Origin: Methylovulum sp.
GTDB taxonomy: Bacteria; Pseudomonadota; Gammaproteobacteria; Methylococcales; Methylomonadaceae
NCBI RefSeq assembly: GCF_028687615.1
Contig: NZ_JAQTZU010000014.1
Location: 35,724 to 99,723, forward strand
Length of the DNA stretch: 64,000 nucleotides
Direction: 5' to 3'
Positions 1 through 7,741 of the stretch are shown piece after piece. Both the position numbers and the translations under genes were made by a program. The notes beneath the pieces are model-generated. The model saw only the letters and a list, made by a program, of their open reading frames with translations, made no database searches and was not told the origin of the DNA. Every line of letters starts with the position of its first letter. The first letter of the stretch is position 1.

Positions 1-1319
1 ATGCGCCAGGCAAGTATTTTTATGTCTGGCTGGATGCGCCGATTGGTTACATGGCAAGTTTTAAAAACCTGTGTGATAAGCAAGGCCTGGATTTCAACGA
101 GTTCTGGGCCAAGGATAGCGATGCCGAGTTGTACCATTTTATCGGCAAAGACATCATTTATTTCCATGCCCTGTTCTGGCCGGCGATGCTGCATGGGGCG
201 CATTTGCGGACTCCGAGTGCGATTTTCGCGCACGGTTTTTTAACGGTGAATGGCGAGAAAATGTCCAAATCCCGTGGCACGTTCATTACCGCACGGACCT
301 ATCTGGAACACCTGAATCCTGAATATCTGCGTTATTATTTTGCCGCCAAACTCAGTGCCGGTGTCGATGACATTGATTTGAACTTCGATGATTTCAGCCA
401 GCGCGTCAATTCCGATTTAGTCGGCAAAGTGGTCAATATCGCCAGCCGTTGCAGTGGTTTTATCGCCAAGCGTTTTGCCGGGATGTTGTCGGCTAACTGT
501 TCAGAACCCGCATTATTTGCCGAGTTTATCAACGCCAACGAAACCATTGCCGAGTTTTACGAAACCCGTGAATTTGGCAAAGCGATGCGTGAGATCATGG
601 CGTTGGCGGATAAGGCCAACCAGTATATCGACGAGAAAAAACCGTGGTTGTTGGCGAAAGCAGAGGGCAAAGAGCAGGAACTGCATGCCGTTTGTTCTAT
701 GGGCCTCAATTTGTTCCGCTTGTTGGCGGTGTATCTGAAACCCGTGATTCCGGTTTTGGCGGGTGAAGCGGAAAGCTTTTTGAATATTTCGGCCCAAGCT
801 TGGGTTGCCGGGTTGCAGCCCTTGCTGGATCACCAAATCAATGAATTCAAGCCGTTGATGACCCGTGTTGATGCTGACAAAATCACGGCGATAGTCGAAG
901 CGTCCAAAGAGAATCTGGAAAAAACCTCGTCGTCAATAGCGGTATCGACACCTGTTGTTAAACAAGCCGCCAAGCAATTCGAGCCGATTGCCGACACGAT
1001 TGAGTTCAACGATTTCGCCAAACTGGATTTGCGTATCGCTAAAATCATTAAAGCCGACCCTGTCGAAGGTTCGGATAAATTATTGTGCCTGACCGTGGAT
1101 ATTGGCGATGAAACCCGCACGATTTTTTCCGGTATCAAATCGGCGTACCAGCCGGACGATTTGGAAGGGCGTTTGACATTGGTCATTGCCAATCTTGCCC
1201 CAAGAAAAATGCGTTTTGGCGTGTCGGAAGGGATGGTGTTGGCGGCAGGGCCTGGGGAGAAGGAAATTTGGTTGCTGGAGCCAGATGGCGGGGCTATAGC
1301 GGGAATGCGGGTCAAATAA
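1..1319 (+). CDS. metG: Methionyl-tRNA synthetase, 3' part (5' end outside window)
   Basis: The reading frame is open from the window edge, so the gene begins upstream. It charges tRNA-Met with methionine in the cytoplasm. The visible part opens with the class I catalytic segment ([11 protein letters not shown]), carries the KMSKS signature at about bp 258-272, then the all-helical anticodon-binding domain. It ends with the EMAP/Trbp111-type tRNA-binding domain (about bp 1000-1319), which is the long dimeric MetG architecture. The stop is TAA at 1317-1319. The internal ATG at bp 51 lies inside the catalytic domain and is not the start. Confidence 0.97.
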   Translation, partial: APGKYFYVWLDAPIGYMASFKNLCDKQGLDFNEFWAKDSDAELYHFIGKDIIYFHALFWPAMLHGAHLRTPSAIFAHGFLTVNGEKMSKSRGTFITARTYLEHLNPEYLRYYFAAKLSAGVDDIDLNFDDFSQRVNSDLVGKVVNIASRCSGFIAKRFAGMLSANCSEPALFAEFINANETIAEFYETREFGKAMREIMALADKANQYIDEKKPWLLAKAEGKEQELHAVCSMGLNLFRLLAVYLKPVIPVLAGEAESFLNISAQAWVAGLQPLLDHQINEFKPLMTRVDADKITAIVEASKENLEKTSSSIAVSTPVVKQAAKQFEPIADTIEFNDFAKLDLRIAKIIKADPVEGSDKLLCLTVDIGDETRTIFSGIKSAYQPDDLEGRLTLVIANLAPRKMRFGVSEGMVLAAGPGEKEIWLLEPDGGAIAGMRVK

Positions 1320-1420
1320 TTTTGCTGGTTTCCAACAGGCGTACCCCTTCAGTGCGGCAGGGATGGGGGTTGTTCGCATTATGAATTAGAACGGCTACAT
1401 CACCACCAATAACAACTTTT

Positions 1421-1457
1421 TGAAAAAAAGTCCAAGGCTATCTCGATTGCCTTGGAC
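1421..1457 (-). terminator. Intrinsic terminator of the small minus-strand gene
   Basis: A 9-bp perfect stem (GTCCAAGGC 1430-1438 with GCCTTGGAC 1449-1457) is followed, on the minus strand, by a run of seven T. It lies 31 bp past the stop of the gene at 1488-1820. Confidence 0.8.
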
Positions 1458-1487
1458 CTTCATTAAAAGCCCTTTCAGGCACTTAAT

Positions 1488-1820
1488 TTATAGTGATTTG
1501 TACAACACTAAAGCTTTATTCAATTCTTCAGCCGCTTTTTTGACATCGCCTTTGTTTGACTGGATTTGTCCTTGAATGACGCTAGCGTTGGCTTTTTTAA
1601 CAATGTCGTCATGACCAGAGATTTTTTCTGATGCGGAACGAGCTGCTTTTAAATGCAAACGGGCGGCAGAAAAATCACTTTTGTTGACTTCTTCCAAGGC
1701 TTTTTCAACATGCACAATCGTTTCGGAAACGCTTGCATCTTCTGCTAAGGCAACAGTGCTGACAGCACCTAAAGAGATAGCCATTAAGAAAGTTAGCATA
1801 GTTTTTTTGATGATATTCAT
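1488..1820 (-). CDS. Small exported helical protein, function unknown
   Basis: A 110-residue protein with a clear Sec signal peptide: positive n-region (MNIIKK), hydrophobic core and an ALA cleavage site near residue 26. The mature part is about 84 residues, rich in Ala, Lys, Glu and Ser, and looks like two or three amphipathic helices, so it is probably a soluble periplasmic helical bundle. I do not recognise a named family. It has its own terminator and is convergent with metG, so it is probably monocistronic. Confidence 0.7.
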   Translation of the reverse strand: MNIIKKTMLTFLMAISLGAVSTVALAEDASVSETIVHVEKALEEVNKSDFSAARLHLKAARSASEKISGHDDIVKKANASVIQGQIQSNKGDVKKAAEELNKALVLYKSL

Positions 1821-1942
1821 AAAATTTGAAAAGCCTTTAGTGGGTTATTGGGGAATTTGGACATCAATGTCGGTAAATCTATAGTATGTCCAGCCCCTAT
1901 CATATCGCATTAGTTGCTTTCATATCTGACTGTTTTGGTTTT

Positions 1943-2018
1943 AAAATAACTGGGGTAAATAACTGGGGTCAGAGTAAGTTTAAATCCTGTCATTTTAATC
2001 TTACTCGACCCCAGTTAT
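1943..2018. repeat. Palindromic repeat, GGGGTCAGAGTAAG family, copy 1
   Basis: Arms TAACTGGGGTCAGAGTAAG (from 1960) and CTTACTCGACCCCAGTTA (to 2017) flank a short AT-rich loop, and the outer part of one arm is duplicated just upstream. Two more copies lie at 2793-2890 and 4033-4120. Repeats of this shape are typical of REP elements mobilised by REP-associated tyrosine transposases; no such transposase is in the window. Confidence 0.8.
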
Positions 2019-2107
2019 TTATTTGTATTTATTTGAAAATGTAGTAAATATTATTTTTCTATAATTGCAGTTACAATAAGCCAACTCTTGATAAAACCTA
2101 ATTAATT

Positions 2108-2470
2108 ATGGCTACATTAACCTTTGACACCCATGAATTCGTTACCGAACTTAAGCAGGCGGGGTTGACTGAACCGCAAGCTGAAGCCATAACACGGCTT
2201 CATCAACAAGCCACATCTGCCCTTGTCGATTACGTCAAGCACGAACATAATCTTGATAACGTCGTCACTAATAAAGATTTGGATGCAAGGATTAAGGAAA
2301 CGGAACTTAAAATTGAACTGGTCCGTTCTGAATTGAAACGTGATATTGAAATGGTCAGGCGTGAAATACAAGAAACTAAAGCTGACCTAATACGTTGGGT
2401 TGTCGGTGTCGGTCTTTTGCAGATAACCATTATTACCGCGCTTTTGTTACGTCTTACGGGTAAGTTTTAA
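2108..2470 (+). CDS. DUF1640-like coiled-coil membrane-anchored protein
   Basis: 120 residues. The N-terminal part (about 1-50) matches the DUF1640/CCDC90-like pattern: FDTHEFVTELKQAGLTEPQA, then a helix. A charged coiled coil (about 55-95) and one C-terminal hydrophobic segment (about 97-115) follow. Proteins of this family are common beside toxin-antitoxin and mobile DNA in Gammaproteobacteria, but their role is unknown. The family call rests on pattern memory. Confidence 0.7.
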   Translation: MATLTFDTHEFVTELKQAGLTEPQAEAITRLHQQATSALVDYVKHEHNLDNVVTNKDLDARIKETELKIELVRSELKRDIEMVRREIQETKADLIRWVVGVGLLQITIITALLLRLTGKF

Positions 2471-2471
2471 T

Positions 2472-2783
2472 TTAATCTTGATAAGTAAGTATGAATTGCT
2501 TCCATGCTCTAACGTGTGTGTTGATGCAGTCCATTTTTTCCTTTTCGTTTTCTGGGGTAAAGCATTTGCTGGGTTTTTGGTAAAATGCTTTAAAAGCTTG
2601 ATCTCTTTTCATTTTTGCCGCTTCTTTTTTCCAGTCTATTTCCTGTGGCTCATTGATCTGGTTTTCTTTGAATATTTTCCTTTCTATTTTTGCGAATTCT
2701 CCTTTTTTTATCTGTCCTTTTTCCTCAAATCCTCTGGCTATAGTCCCTATGCCTTCGTGAACTACATATTTCTGGATTTCCAT
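2472..2783 (-). CDS. Hypothetical protein, possibly 5'-truncated by a repeat
   Basis: 103 residues, Lys/Glu rich, with two Cys near the C terminus (KCFTPEN and DCINTHVRAW). No signal peptide or recognised domain. The ATG lies only about 10 bp from palindromic repeat copy 2 (2793-2890), and the frame runs on into the repeat without an immediate stop. The native N terminus may have been lost to the repeat. It is convergent with the DUF1640-like gene, the two stops lying 1 bp apart. Confidence 0.45.
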   Translation of the reverse strand: MEIQKYVVHEGIGTIARGFEEKGQIKKGEFAKIERKIFKENQINEPQEIDWKKEAAKMKRDQAFKAFYQKPSKCFTPENEKEKMDCINTHVRAWKQFILTYQD

Positions 2784-2792
2784 TACTTCTGC

Positions 2793-2890
2793 ATAACTGG
2801 GGTCAGAGTAAGCTTAAATCCTGCCATTTTAATATTACTCTGACCCCAGTTATTCTTAATATTACTCTGACCCCAGTTATTCCCAGTTAT
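2793..2890. repeat. Palindromic repeat, GGGGTCAGAGTAAG family, copy 2 with an extra half
   Basis: A full palindrome (about 2793-2852) is followed by a further arm reading TACTCTGACCCCAGTTAT and a degenerate CCCAGTTAT. It abuts the stop codon of the HxlR gene at 2891, so it probably also serves as that gene's downstream hairpin. Confidence 0.8.
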
Positions 2891-3322
2891 TCAGGTAATG
2901 CCGTTAGAACCCAAACTCGATGTATCCGTACTGTCGTACATGGTCTGAGCTTTCAGTACTTCTTCGATATGGGTCTCTGACCATACACGGATAGCATCGA
3001 GCAGTGAGACCAAGGTGCGTCCAAGCGGAGTAAGCGAATATTCTACCTTCGGCGGCACAGAGGGATAGATGGTTCTTGTGACCAGACCGTCACGCTCAAG
3101 CCCACGAAGCGTTTGCGTCAGCATCTTTTGGGATACCCCGCCGATCTCGCGCCGTAAAGTGCTGAAGCGCTTGGTTCCGCCTTCCAGCGAACTAACGACC
3201 AGGACAGTCCATTTGTCGGCAATCCTGTTTAGCACCAGGCGTGTCGGACACTGAGCGTCATAGACGTTCCAGACTTGTGCTTGTTTTGATGGTGACGGCT
3301 TCATTGTTCCCATAGTATCCAT
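2891..3322 (-). CDS. HxlR-family winged-helix transcriptional regulator
   Basis: 143 residues. The HxlR core covers about residues 25-115: CPTRLVLNRIADKWTVLVV, then RRFSTLRREIGGVSQKMLTQ-type recognition helix (here KRFSTLRREIGG), then LERDGLVTR and the wing VPPKVEYSLTPLG. Cys25 sits where redox- or electrophile-sensing members (HypR/YodB type) have their sensory cysteine. It is divergent from the secreted SnoaL-like gene at 3443, with paired palindromic boxes in between, so it probably represses that gene and itself. Starts at Met4 or Met7 are also possible because the first box touches the annotated ATG. Confidence 0.88.
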   Translation of the reverse strand: MDTMGTMKPSPSKQAQVWNVYDAQCPTRLVLNRIADKWTVLVVSSLEGGTKRFSTLRREIGGVSQKMLTQTLRGLERDGLVTRTIYPSVPPKVEYSLTPLGRTLVSLLDAIRVWSETHIEEVLKAQTMYDSTDTSSLGSNGIT

Positions 3323-3350
3323 TAGGTACCTATATATCGTTTAGGTGCCT
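3323..3350. promoter_or_regulatory. Probable HxlR operator, two palindromic boxes
   Basis: The perfect palindrome TAGGTACCTA (3323-3332) is followed 19 bp on (AGGT to AGGT) by the near-palindrome AGGTGCCT (3343-3350). They lie between the divergent HxlR regulator and the SnoaL-like gene. Spacing of about two helical turns suits a pair of winged-helix dimers. Inferred from position and symmetry only. Confidence 0.55.
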
Positions 3351-3442
3351 TCTTCCAAATAGTAACCATTTTTTATATAGTGTGCAACGCTGATTGTGTA
3401 CTACCAACCAATCGCGATCAGCATCTTAATCAAGGAGGTCAC

Positions 3443-3928
3443 ATGAAATTATTACGCAAGACTATTACAGCCCTACTTTCTGCTTTTTTACTTACTACCG
3501 GAGATAATGCAATGGCTCAAGACACATTACAGGAAAACAAGCAATTACTGGCGAACTTCGGTGCAGAAGTCTTCGGCAAGAAGGAGCTATCAAACCTGCA
3601 TAGCTACATGCACGAAGGCTACATCCAGCACAATCCACTTGTTCCGCAAGGCTTGGTGGGATTCAAGCAGTTCTTTGCCGATTGGTTTAACGCTGTACCA
3701 GACTGGAATTACAGTCTTACCAAGATTGTGGCGGAAGGCGATACCGTTTGGGCTTATGGAACGTATTCAGGCACCCAGCAAGGGGATTGGCTGGGAATCC
3801 CCGCCACCAACAAAAGTTACAGCATTGCCGCAGTGGACATTTTCCGTATTCAGGACGGCAAATTCGCCGAACATTGGGACGTCATAGATGTCTACGGGCT
3901 TTTCAAGCAACTCGGCGTCATCAAATAG
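3443..3928 (+). CDS. Secreted SnoaL-like (ester cyclase family) protein
   Basis: 161 residues from the ATG at 3443, chosen because a strong Shine-Dalgarno (AAGGAGGT, 3433-3440) precedes it. Signal peptide of about 25 residues ending AMA. The mature part has the SnoaL/NTF2-like pattern: YMHEGYIQHNPLVPQG, later WAYGTYSGTQ, and the C-terminal IQDGKFAEHWDVID. Many relatives are annotated ester cyclase or polyketide cyclase, but the substrate cannot be read from sequence. Probably under control of the divergent HxlR regulator. Confidence 0.85.
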   Translation: MKLLRKTITALLSAFLLTTGDNAMAQDTLQENKQLLANFGAEVFGKKELSNLHSYMHEGYIQHNPLVPQGLVGFKQFFADWFNAVPDWNYSLTKIVAEGDTVWAYGTYSGTQQGDWLGIPATNKSYSIAAVDIFRIQDGKFAEHWDVIDVYGLFKQLGVIK

Positions 3929-4032
3929 CGTAAAGCGTTTGGTTGATAATTGGGTCGCTTAGAGGCATGAAGGCGCATCTGAGCGTTCCCAATTGGGTTC
4001 TAACGTTACGGTAAGGGGCGCGCCGCCTACAG

Positions 4033-4120
4033 CATAACTGGGGTCAGAGTAAGCTTAAATCTTGCCATTTTAAGCTTACTCTGACCCCAGTTACTACCCC
4101 AGTTACTCCCAGTTACTCAG
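4033..4120. repeat. Palindromic repeat, GGGGTCAGAGTAAG family, copy 3
   Basis: Arms TAACTGGGGTCAGAGTAAGC and GCTTACTCTGACCCCAGTTA (to about 4093) are followed by two degenerate repeats of the CCCAGTTACT tail. With copy 2 it brackets the HxlR/SnoaL-like pair. Confidence 0.8.
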
Positions 4121-4210
4121 ACCGGGATCAGGATTAGATGACATTGCTTTGCTTAACTCAGCAGCTATGTGTACTATGCCCGCTTTAAAGCCAACACCGA
4201 CCCTTTGTTT

Positions 4211-4831
4211 ATGAAAGCAAATAGCGAAACCATTAAAAAACGCTATGACCGCATAGCCCCGTATTTTGAAGTGTTTGAAGCCATTGTCGAAGGCTTGTTT
4301 TTTAAAAAATGGCGTAAGAAACTCTGGGAACGGGTAGAGGGTTACCATATTCTGGAAGTTGGTGTCGGTACGGGGAAGAACTTCGCGTATTACCCAGGTT
4401 ATGCGCGTATCACTGCGATAGATTTTAGTCCAGGTATGCTCCAACAGGCCGCTATCCAGAAGGAGCGCAAAAAAGTCGTGGTAGATTTGGAATTGATGGA
4501 CGTACAATCTTTGTATTTCGCCGATAACAGTTTCGACACTGTCATCGCCACGTTTGTGTTCTGTTCCGTGCCTATGCCGTTAAAAGGTCTGAAGGAATTG
4601 CACCGGGTATGCAAACCGGGTGGGCAGGTGTTGTTATTGGAACATGTGTTAAGCTCAAAACCACCGATAGCCTGGCTGATGAAACGCTTGAACCCGCTGG
4701 TATTGCGTCTATTTGGCGCGAACATTGACCGCAATACCGTCAAAAATGTCAAAGCCTGTCCGTTTGTATCGGTGCGGGTGGATGAGGAAAGCGGGGATAT
4801 GCTTAAACTGATTGAAGCCAGAAAATGGTAG
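4211..4831 (+). CDS. Class I SAM-dependent methyltransferase (UbiE/COQ5-like)
   Basis: 206 residues from the ATG at 4211; an upstream ATG at 4169 adds residues unlike the family and lacks a ribosome site. Motif I is ILEVGVGTGKNF, followed by the acidic ITAIDFSPGML (motif II), then FDTVIATFVFCSVP and the post-motif PGGQVLLLEHV. The substrate is unknown. No Shine-Dalgarno is evident and palindromic repeat copy 3 ends less than 100 bp upstream, so the promoter may have been rearranged. Confidence 0.85.
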   Translation: MKANSETIKKRYDRIAPYFEVFEAIVEGLFFKKWRKKLWERVEGYHILEVGVGTGKNFAYYPGYARITAIDFSPGMLQQAAIQKERKKVVVDLELMDVQSLYFADNSFDTVIATFVFCSVPMPLKGLKELHRVCKPGGQVLLLEHVLSSKPPIAWLMKRLNPLVLRLFGANIDRNTVKNVKACPFVSVRVDEESGDMLKLIEARKW

Positions 4832-4878
4832 TCCGACAGGCTCTGCTAGCTGCTAGTGTGGGGAATTTCATACTACAA

Positions 4879-4945
4879 CGCTCCAGCGTTGCATGACGTG
4901 ACGCTGGGGCGTCAATAGCTGCATTCCCACAAAGCGTGGGAACGA
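4879..4945. repeat. Two short intergenic hairpins
   Basis: ACGCTCCAGCGT (4879-4890) pairs imperfectly with ACGCTGGGGCGT (4901-4912), and CCCACAAAGCGTGGG (about 4926-4940) forms a second hairpin. They could act as a terminator for the methyltransferase, but there is no T-run, so I treat them as REP-like repeats. Confidence 0.5.
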
Positions 4946-4960
4946 TGCCCAACCATTATA

Positions 4961-5153
4961 GAAGTTACGCATTGACAGCGATAAATATATAAAAATCATG
5001 TGGTTTTTATGTGAGGCTACATCAATGGGTAATTTAAAAGAAATCTTTAAATTAAAATTCTCAACAATACCTTAATTTTAAAAGGTAAAAATTTTTATAT
5101 GACCTCGCATTGGCAGGGTTTTTAAAAAATCCCCGCTGTCAATGCGTAACTTC
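4961..5153. mobile_element. MITE-like element with 20-bp terminal inverted repeats and TA flanks
   Basis: GAAGTTACGCATTGACAGCG (4961-4980) is repeated exactly in inverted orientation at 5134-5153. Both ends are flanked by TA. The 193-bp element is AT-rich inside and codes for nothing. Perfect repeats with a TA duplication fit a non-autonomous element moved by an IS630/Tc1-mariner transposase. The family is inferred from the TA flank only. Confidence 0.8.
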
Positions 5154-5568
5154 TACATGATTGCCTAGTAAACTTTCATCCCCCCGCTCCGACAAAAAAT
5201 ATCTCCCTCTCATGTATCGCATCTAGCGTGGAACCAGCCAATCCCAGGTGTTTCTGGCGAAACAGTGGACAACCAGCTTGTTGCTGAAAATACAGGCTGC
5301 GGTTTGGCTGGAATTCTTATAAATATCCAGATTTGCTAAACCCTATTGTCACCAAGGCTATTTTACAACGCAAGCAATTGTTTTTATGATGTATTTTTAT
5401 CTATAGAAAAATACATAAAGAATCCCCTGTTGATTTTAATTAATGGCATGTCTTATGCTTAAGGTATATTGAAGCCAATGGAAAATAGTCCAAGTGTTTG
5501 GTGGATAATGATTTTCTAGCCAATTAATGATTGATGCCGATTGCGTATCTGATGGAATGGGGTGAGCC
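5154..5568. other. 415-bp gap before tonB
   Basis: AT-rich, with no convincing open reading frame. The tonB operon promoter must lie here. I see no unambiguous Fur box or terminator. Confidence 0.4.
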
Positions 5569-6432
5569 ATGAACAGACCATTATTAAACTTCCAACTTGT
5601 TGAGGCGGATACAAAACCGCCTAGCCAAAGTAATACGGCGAAAGTCTTCCCTTTTAAACCGGCGGCCAGTGAACTGGCGACCGGCCTATTACCGTCAACG
5701 GCAGGTACTTTTGTTTTGGGGCATTTAAAAAACGCTACGGAGCAAAGTGACAGGAAGTTGTTGGATTATTTGATCATCGGGGCTTTGGCGTTGTGGGTAC
5801 ATGCCAGCTTGGTCGGTCATTTAGACAAAAACATGTTCGCCCAAGAACCGCTAATCGAACCGGTAAAAGTGCCGCCAAAAGTGGAGATAACCTTGGTCAA
5901 GCCGCAACCCAAGCCGATTATCCAACCGCCACCTCCACCGCCGCCACCAAAAGCCCAGACGCCACCTAAGCCACCTGTGCCCAAGGCGGTACCACTGAAG
6001 CCCAAACCTAAGCCTAAGCTCCAGCCGAAACCGATGCCACAGCTTGCCCCGCCACCTTTGCCCCGGCCCGTCTCCACGGTTGAAAGCAAAGGGCCAGTGG
6101 TGCCAGTACCTCCTGTAGCCCAAGCTGCGCCGCCTGTGGTGGAGAAAGTGACAGAACCCAAAGCCGGGGCCGCCTATTTGCATAACCCGTCGCCAGAATA
6201 TCCCGAAGCGGCGATGGACAGAGGGCTGGAAGGCAAGGTGCTGATGAAGGTGCATGTGCAGCCAAATGGCAAGCCCGACACTGTCAACGTCACCAAATCC
6301 AGCGGTTATTCGATACTGGACGATGCCGCCGTGCGCACCGTCAAACAATGGTCTTTTGTGCCCGCCATGCGCGGCAAAACGCCAATTGCCGGTTGGGTGA
6401 CCGTACCCATCACTTTTAATTTACAAAACTGA
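5569..6432 (+). CDS. tonB: TonB energy transducer
   Basis: 287 residues. A cytoplasmic N-terminal segment of about 60 residues is followed by a single transmembrane helix (about 64-82, DYLIIGALALWVHASL), a long Pro/Lys-rich spacer (about 95-190, many PKP and PPPPPP runs) and a C-terminal TonB domain (about 195-287) with PEYPEAAMDRGLEGKVLMKV and VKQWSFVPA. It carries proton-motive energy from ExbBD to outer-membrane receptors. The cytoplasmic N terminus is longer than in E. coli TonB. The exbB start is 8 bp downstream, so tonB-exbB-exbD are one operon. Confidence 0.95.
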   Translation: MNRPLLNFQLVEADTKPPSQSNTAKVFPFKPAASELATGLLPSTAGTFVLGHLKNATEQSDRKLLDYLIIGALALWVHASLVGHLDKNMFAQEPLIEPVKVPPKVEITLVKPQPKPIIQPPPPPPPPKAQTPPKPPVPKAVPLKPKPKPKLQPKPMPQLAPPPLPRPVSTVESKGPVVPVPPVAQAAPPVVEKVTEPKAGAAYLHNPSPEYPEAAMDRGLEGKVLMKVHVQPNGKPDTVNVTKSSGYSILDDAAVRTVKQWSFVPAMRGKTPIAGWVTVPITFNLQN

Positions 6433-6440
6433 GGCCCTTC

Positions 6441-7205
6441 ATGTCAGATATAGCATCCACCGCCATTGTCGATGGCACCCTTTATGTCCTGGTCGGGTTT
6501 TCCGTGGCGACGTGGACTTTGATTCTTATCAAAGGCATACAGCATCTACGCATTGCCCATTACAACCGCCTTTTTAACAAACAATTTTGGAGTGCGGCGG
6601 ATTTGCAAGTGGCTTCCGAGTTGAAAATTTACCAAGGCCCGATTGCACGGGTCGCCCAGGCGGGGTTCACCACGTTGGTGGAAACTGAAACGGGGACTTC
6701 AACCCATGACCTTGAGCACACCGGAGACCGCCAAGAATTGCTGGATCGGCGTTTACGCCAGCAAATGCAGAAAGAACGCGGTGCTGTGGAAAGCGGCTTG
6801 GCGATTCTTGCCACGGTAGGCAGCGTTTCGCCCTTCGTCGGTCTGTTCGGCACGGTGTGGGGGATTATGGGCGCGTTGACCAGCATCAGCAAAAGCGGCT
6901 CGGCAAGTTTGGAAGTGGTCGCCGGCCCCATCGGTGAAGCCTTGATCGCCACCGCCGTCGGTATCGCAGTCGCCGTACCCGCCGTTATCGCCTACAACTT
7001 TTTTATCCGCCGGAACAAAGTCGTGTGGGCCTTACTGGATGATTTTGCGATTGATTTCGTGCATCTGGCTTTAAAAACCTCGTTCATCATCAAACGTCCG
7101 GCCCCCAAATTGGCGGCGACTTCACGGCTAGGCGAAGCGGGCGGCAGGGAACAAATTTCTAAACTTGAACAAGAAGAACTGCATGCGAAAGGGGCGCAAA
7201 TCTAA
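6441..7205 (+). CDS. exbB: ExbB, MotA/TolQ/ExbB proton channel
   Basis: 254 residues. One N-terminal membrane helix (VDGTLYVLVGFSVATWTLIL) is followed by a cytoplasmic domain and two C-terminal helices around GLAILATVGSVSPFVGLFGT and EALIATAVGIAVAVPAVIAY, the conserved MotA/TolQ/ExbB core. Forms the inner-membrane proton channel with ExbD. A region of about 30 residues near 75-105 (TETGTSTHDLEHTGDRQELL) is typical of the longer ExbB of Betaproteobacteria and Methylococcales-like bacteria. Its stop overlaps the exbD start (TAATG). Confidence 0.95.
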   Translation: MSDIASTAIVDGTLYVLVGFSVATWTLILIKGIQHLRIAHYNRLFNKQFWSAADLQVASELKIYQGPIARVAQAGFTTLVETETGTSTHDLEHTGDRQELLDRRLRQQMQKERGAVESGLAILATVGSVSPFVGLFGTVWGIMGALTSISKSGSASLEVVAGPIGEALIATAVGIAVAVPAVIAYNFFIRRNKVVWALLDDFAIDFVHLALKTSFIIKRPAPKLAATSRLGEAGGREQISKLEQEELHAKGAQI

Positions 7206-7612
7206 TGGCTTTTAAAACCCAAGATGAAGGCGATGAGGTGATGGGCGAAATCAACGTCACGCCATTGGTCGATGTGATGCTGGTATTGCTGGTGGTGTTC
7301 ATCGTCACCGCGCCGCTGTTGACGAACGCCATCCATGTCAATTTGCCCAAAACTGCCGAGACCGCACCGCCCGAAGAAAAAGACCCCGTGTATGTGAGCG
7401 TGGATGCGTCCGGGAAAATCTTTATCGACAAAACCGAAATTCAACTGGAATCCTTTGAAAACGAGTTGAAAACGCGCAAGGCGGCTGACCCGGAAATCGC
7501 CCTCAATTTAAACGCAGATGATGGTGTGCAATACGGCATAGTCGCCAAAGTCATGTCATCCATTGAACGGTCTGGCATCAGCAAGTTGTCAGTCCTGACC
7601 ATAGCCCAGTAA
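7205..7612 (+). CDS. exbD: ExbD biopolymer transport protein
   Basis: 135 residues. Short N terminus EINVTPLVDVML with the conserved protonatable Asp in the single membrane helix (about 17-38), then a periplasmic domain with YVSVDASGKIFIDK. Partner of ExbB and TonB. Translationally coupled to exbB by a one-base overlap. The receptor gene follows 129 bp later. Confidence 0.95.
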   Translation: MAFKTQDEGDEVMGEINVTPLVDVMLVLLVVFIVTAPLLTNAIHVNLPKTAETAPPEEKDPVYVSVDASGKIFIDKTEIQLESFENELKTRKAADPEIALNLNADDGVQYGIVAKVMSSIERSGISKLSVLTIAQ

Positions 7613-7741
7613 ATCCAAGGCCAAGCGGTAAAAATCAGCGGCTTTTTAAGCCGTATATGGGTTGCTTTGCGAAAAATTTATGAAAACAACCAGTTTTGGC
7701 TGGAAAAACGACTTTACTTTTGACGATAAGAAGGAAACACA

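Noticed and set aside
830..1379. Minus-strand ORFs opposite metG
   Set aside because: Shadow frames of a clear synthetase gene.
2478..2843. Phe/Leu-rich plus-strand ORF
   Set aside because: Antisense shadow of the Lys/Glu-rich minus-strand gene, running into a palindromic repeat.
5817..6161. Gly-rich minus-strand ORF opposite tonB
   Set aside because: Mirror image of the Pro-rich spacer of TonB (CCN codons read as GGN).
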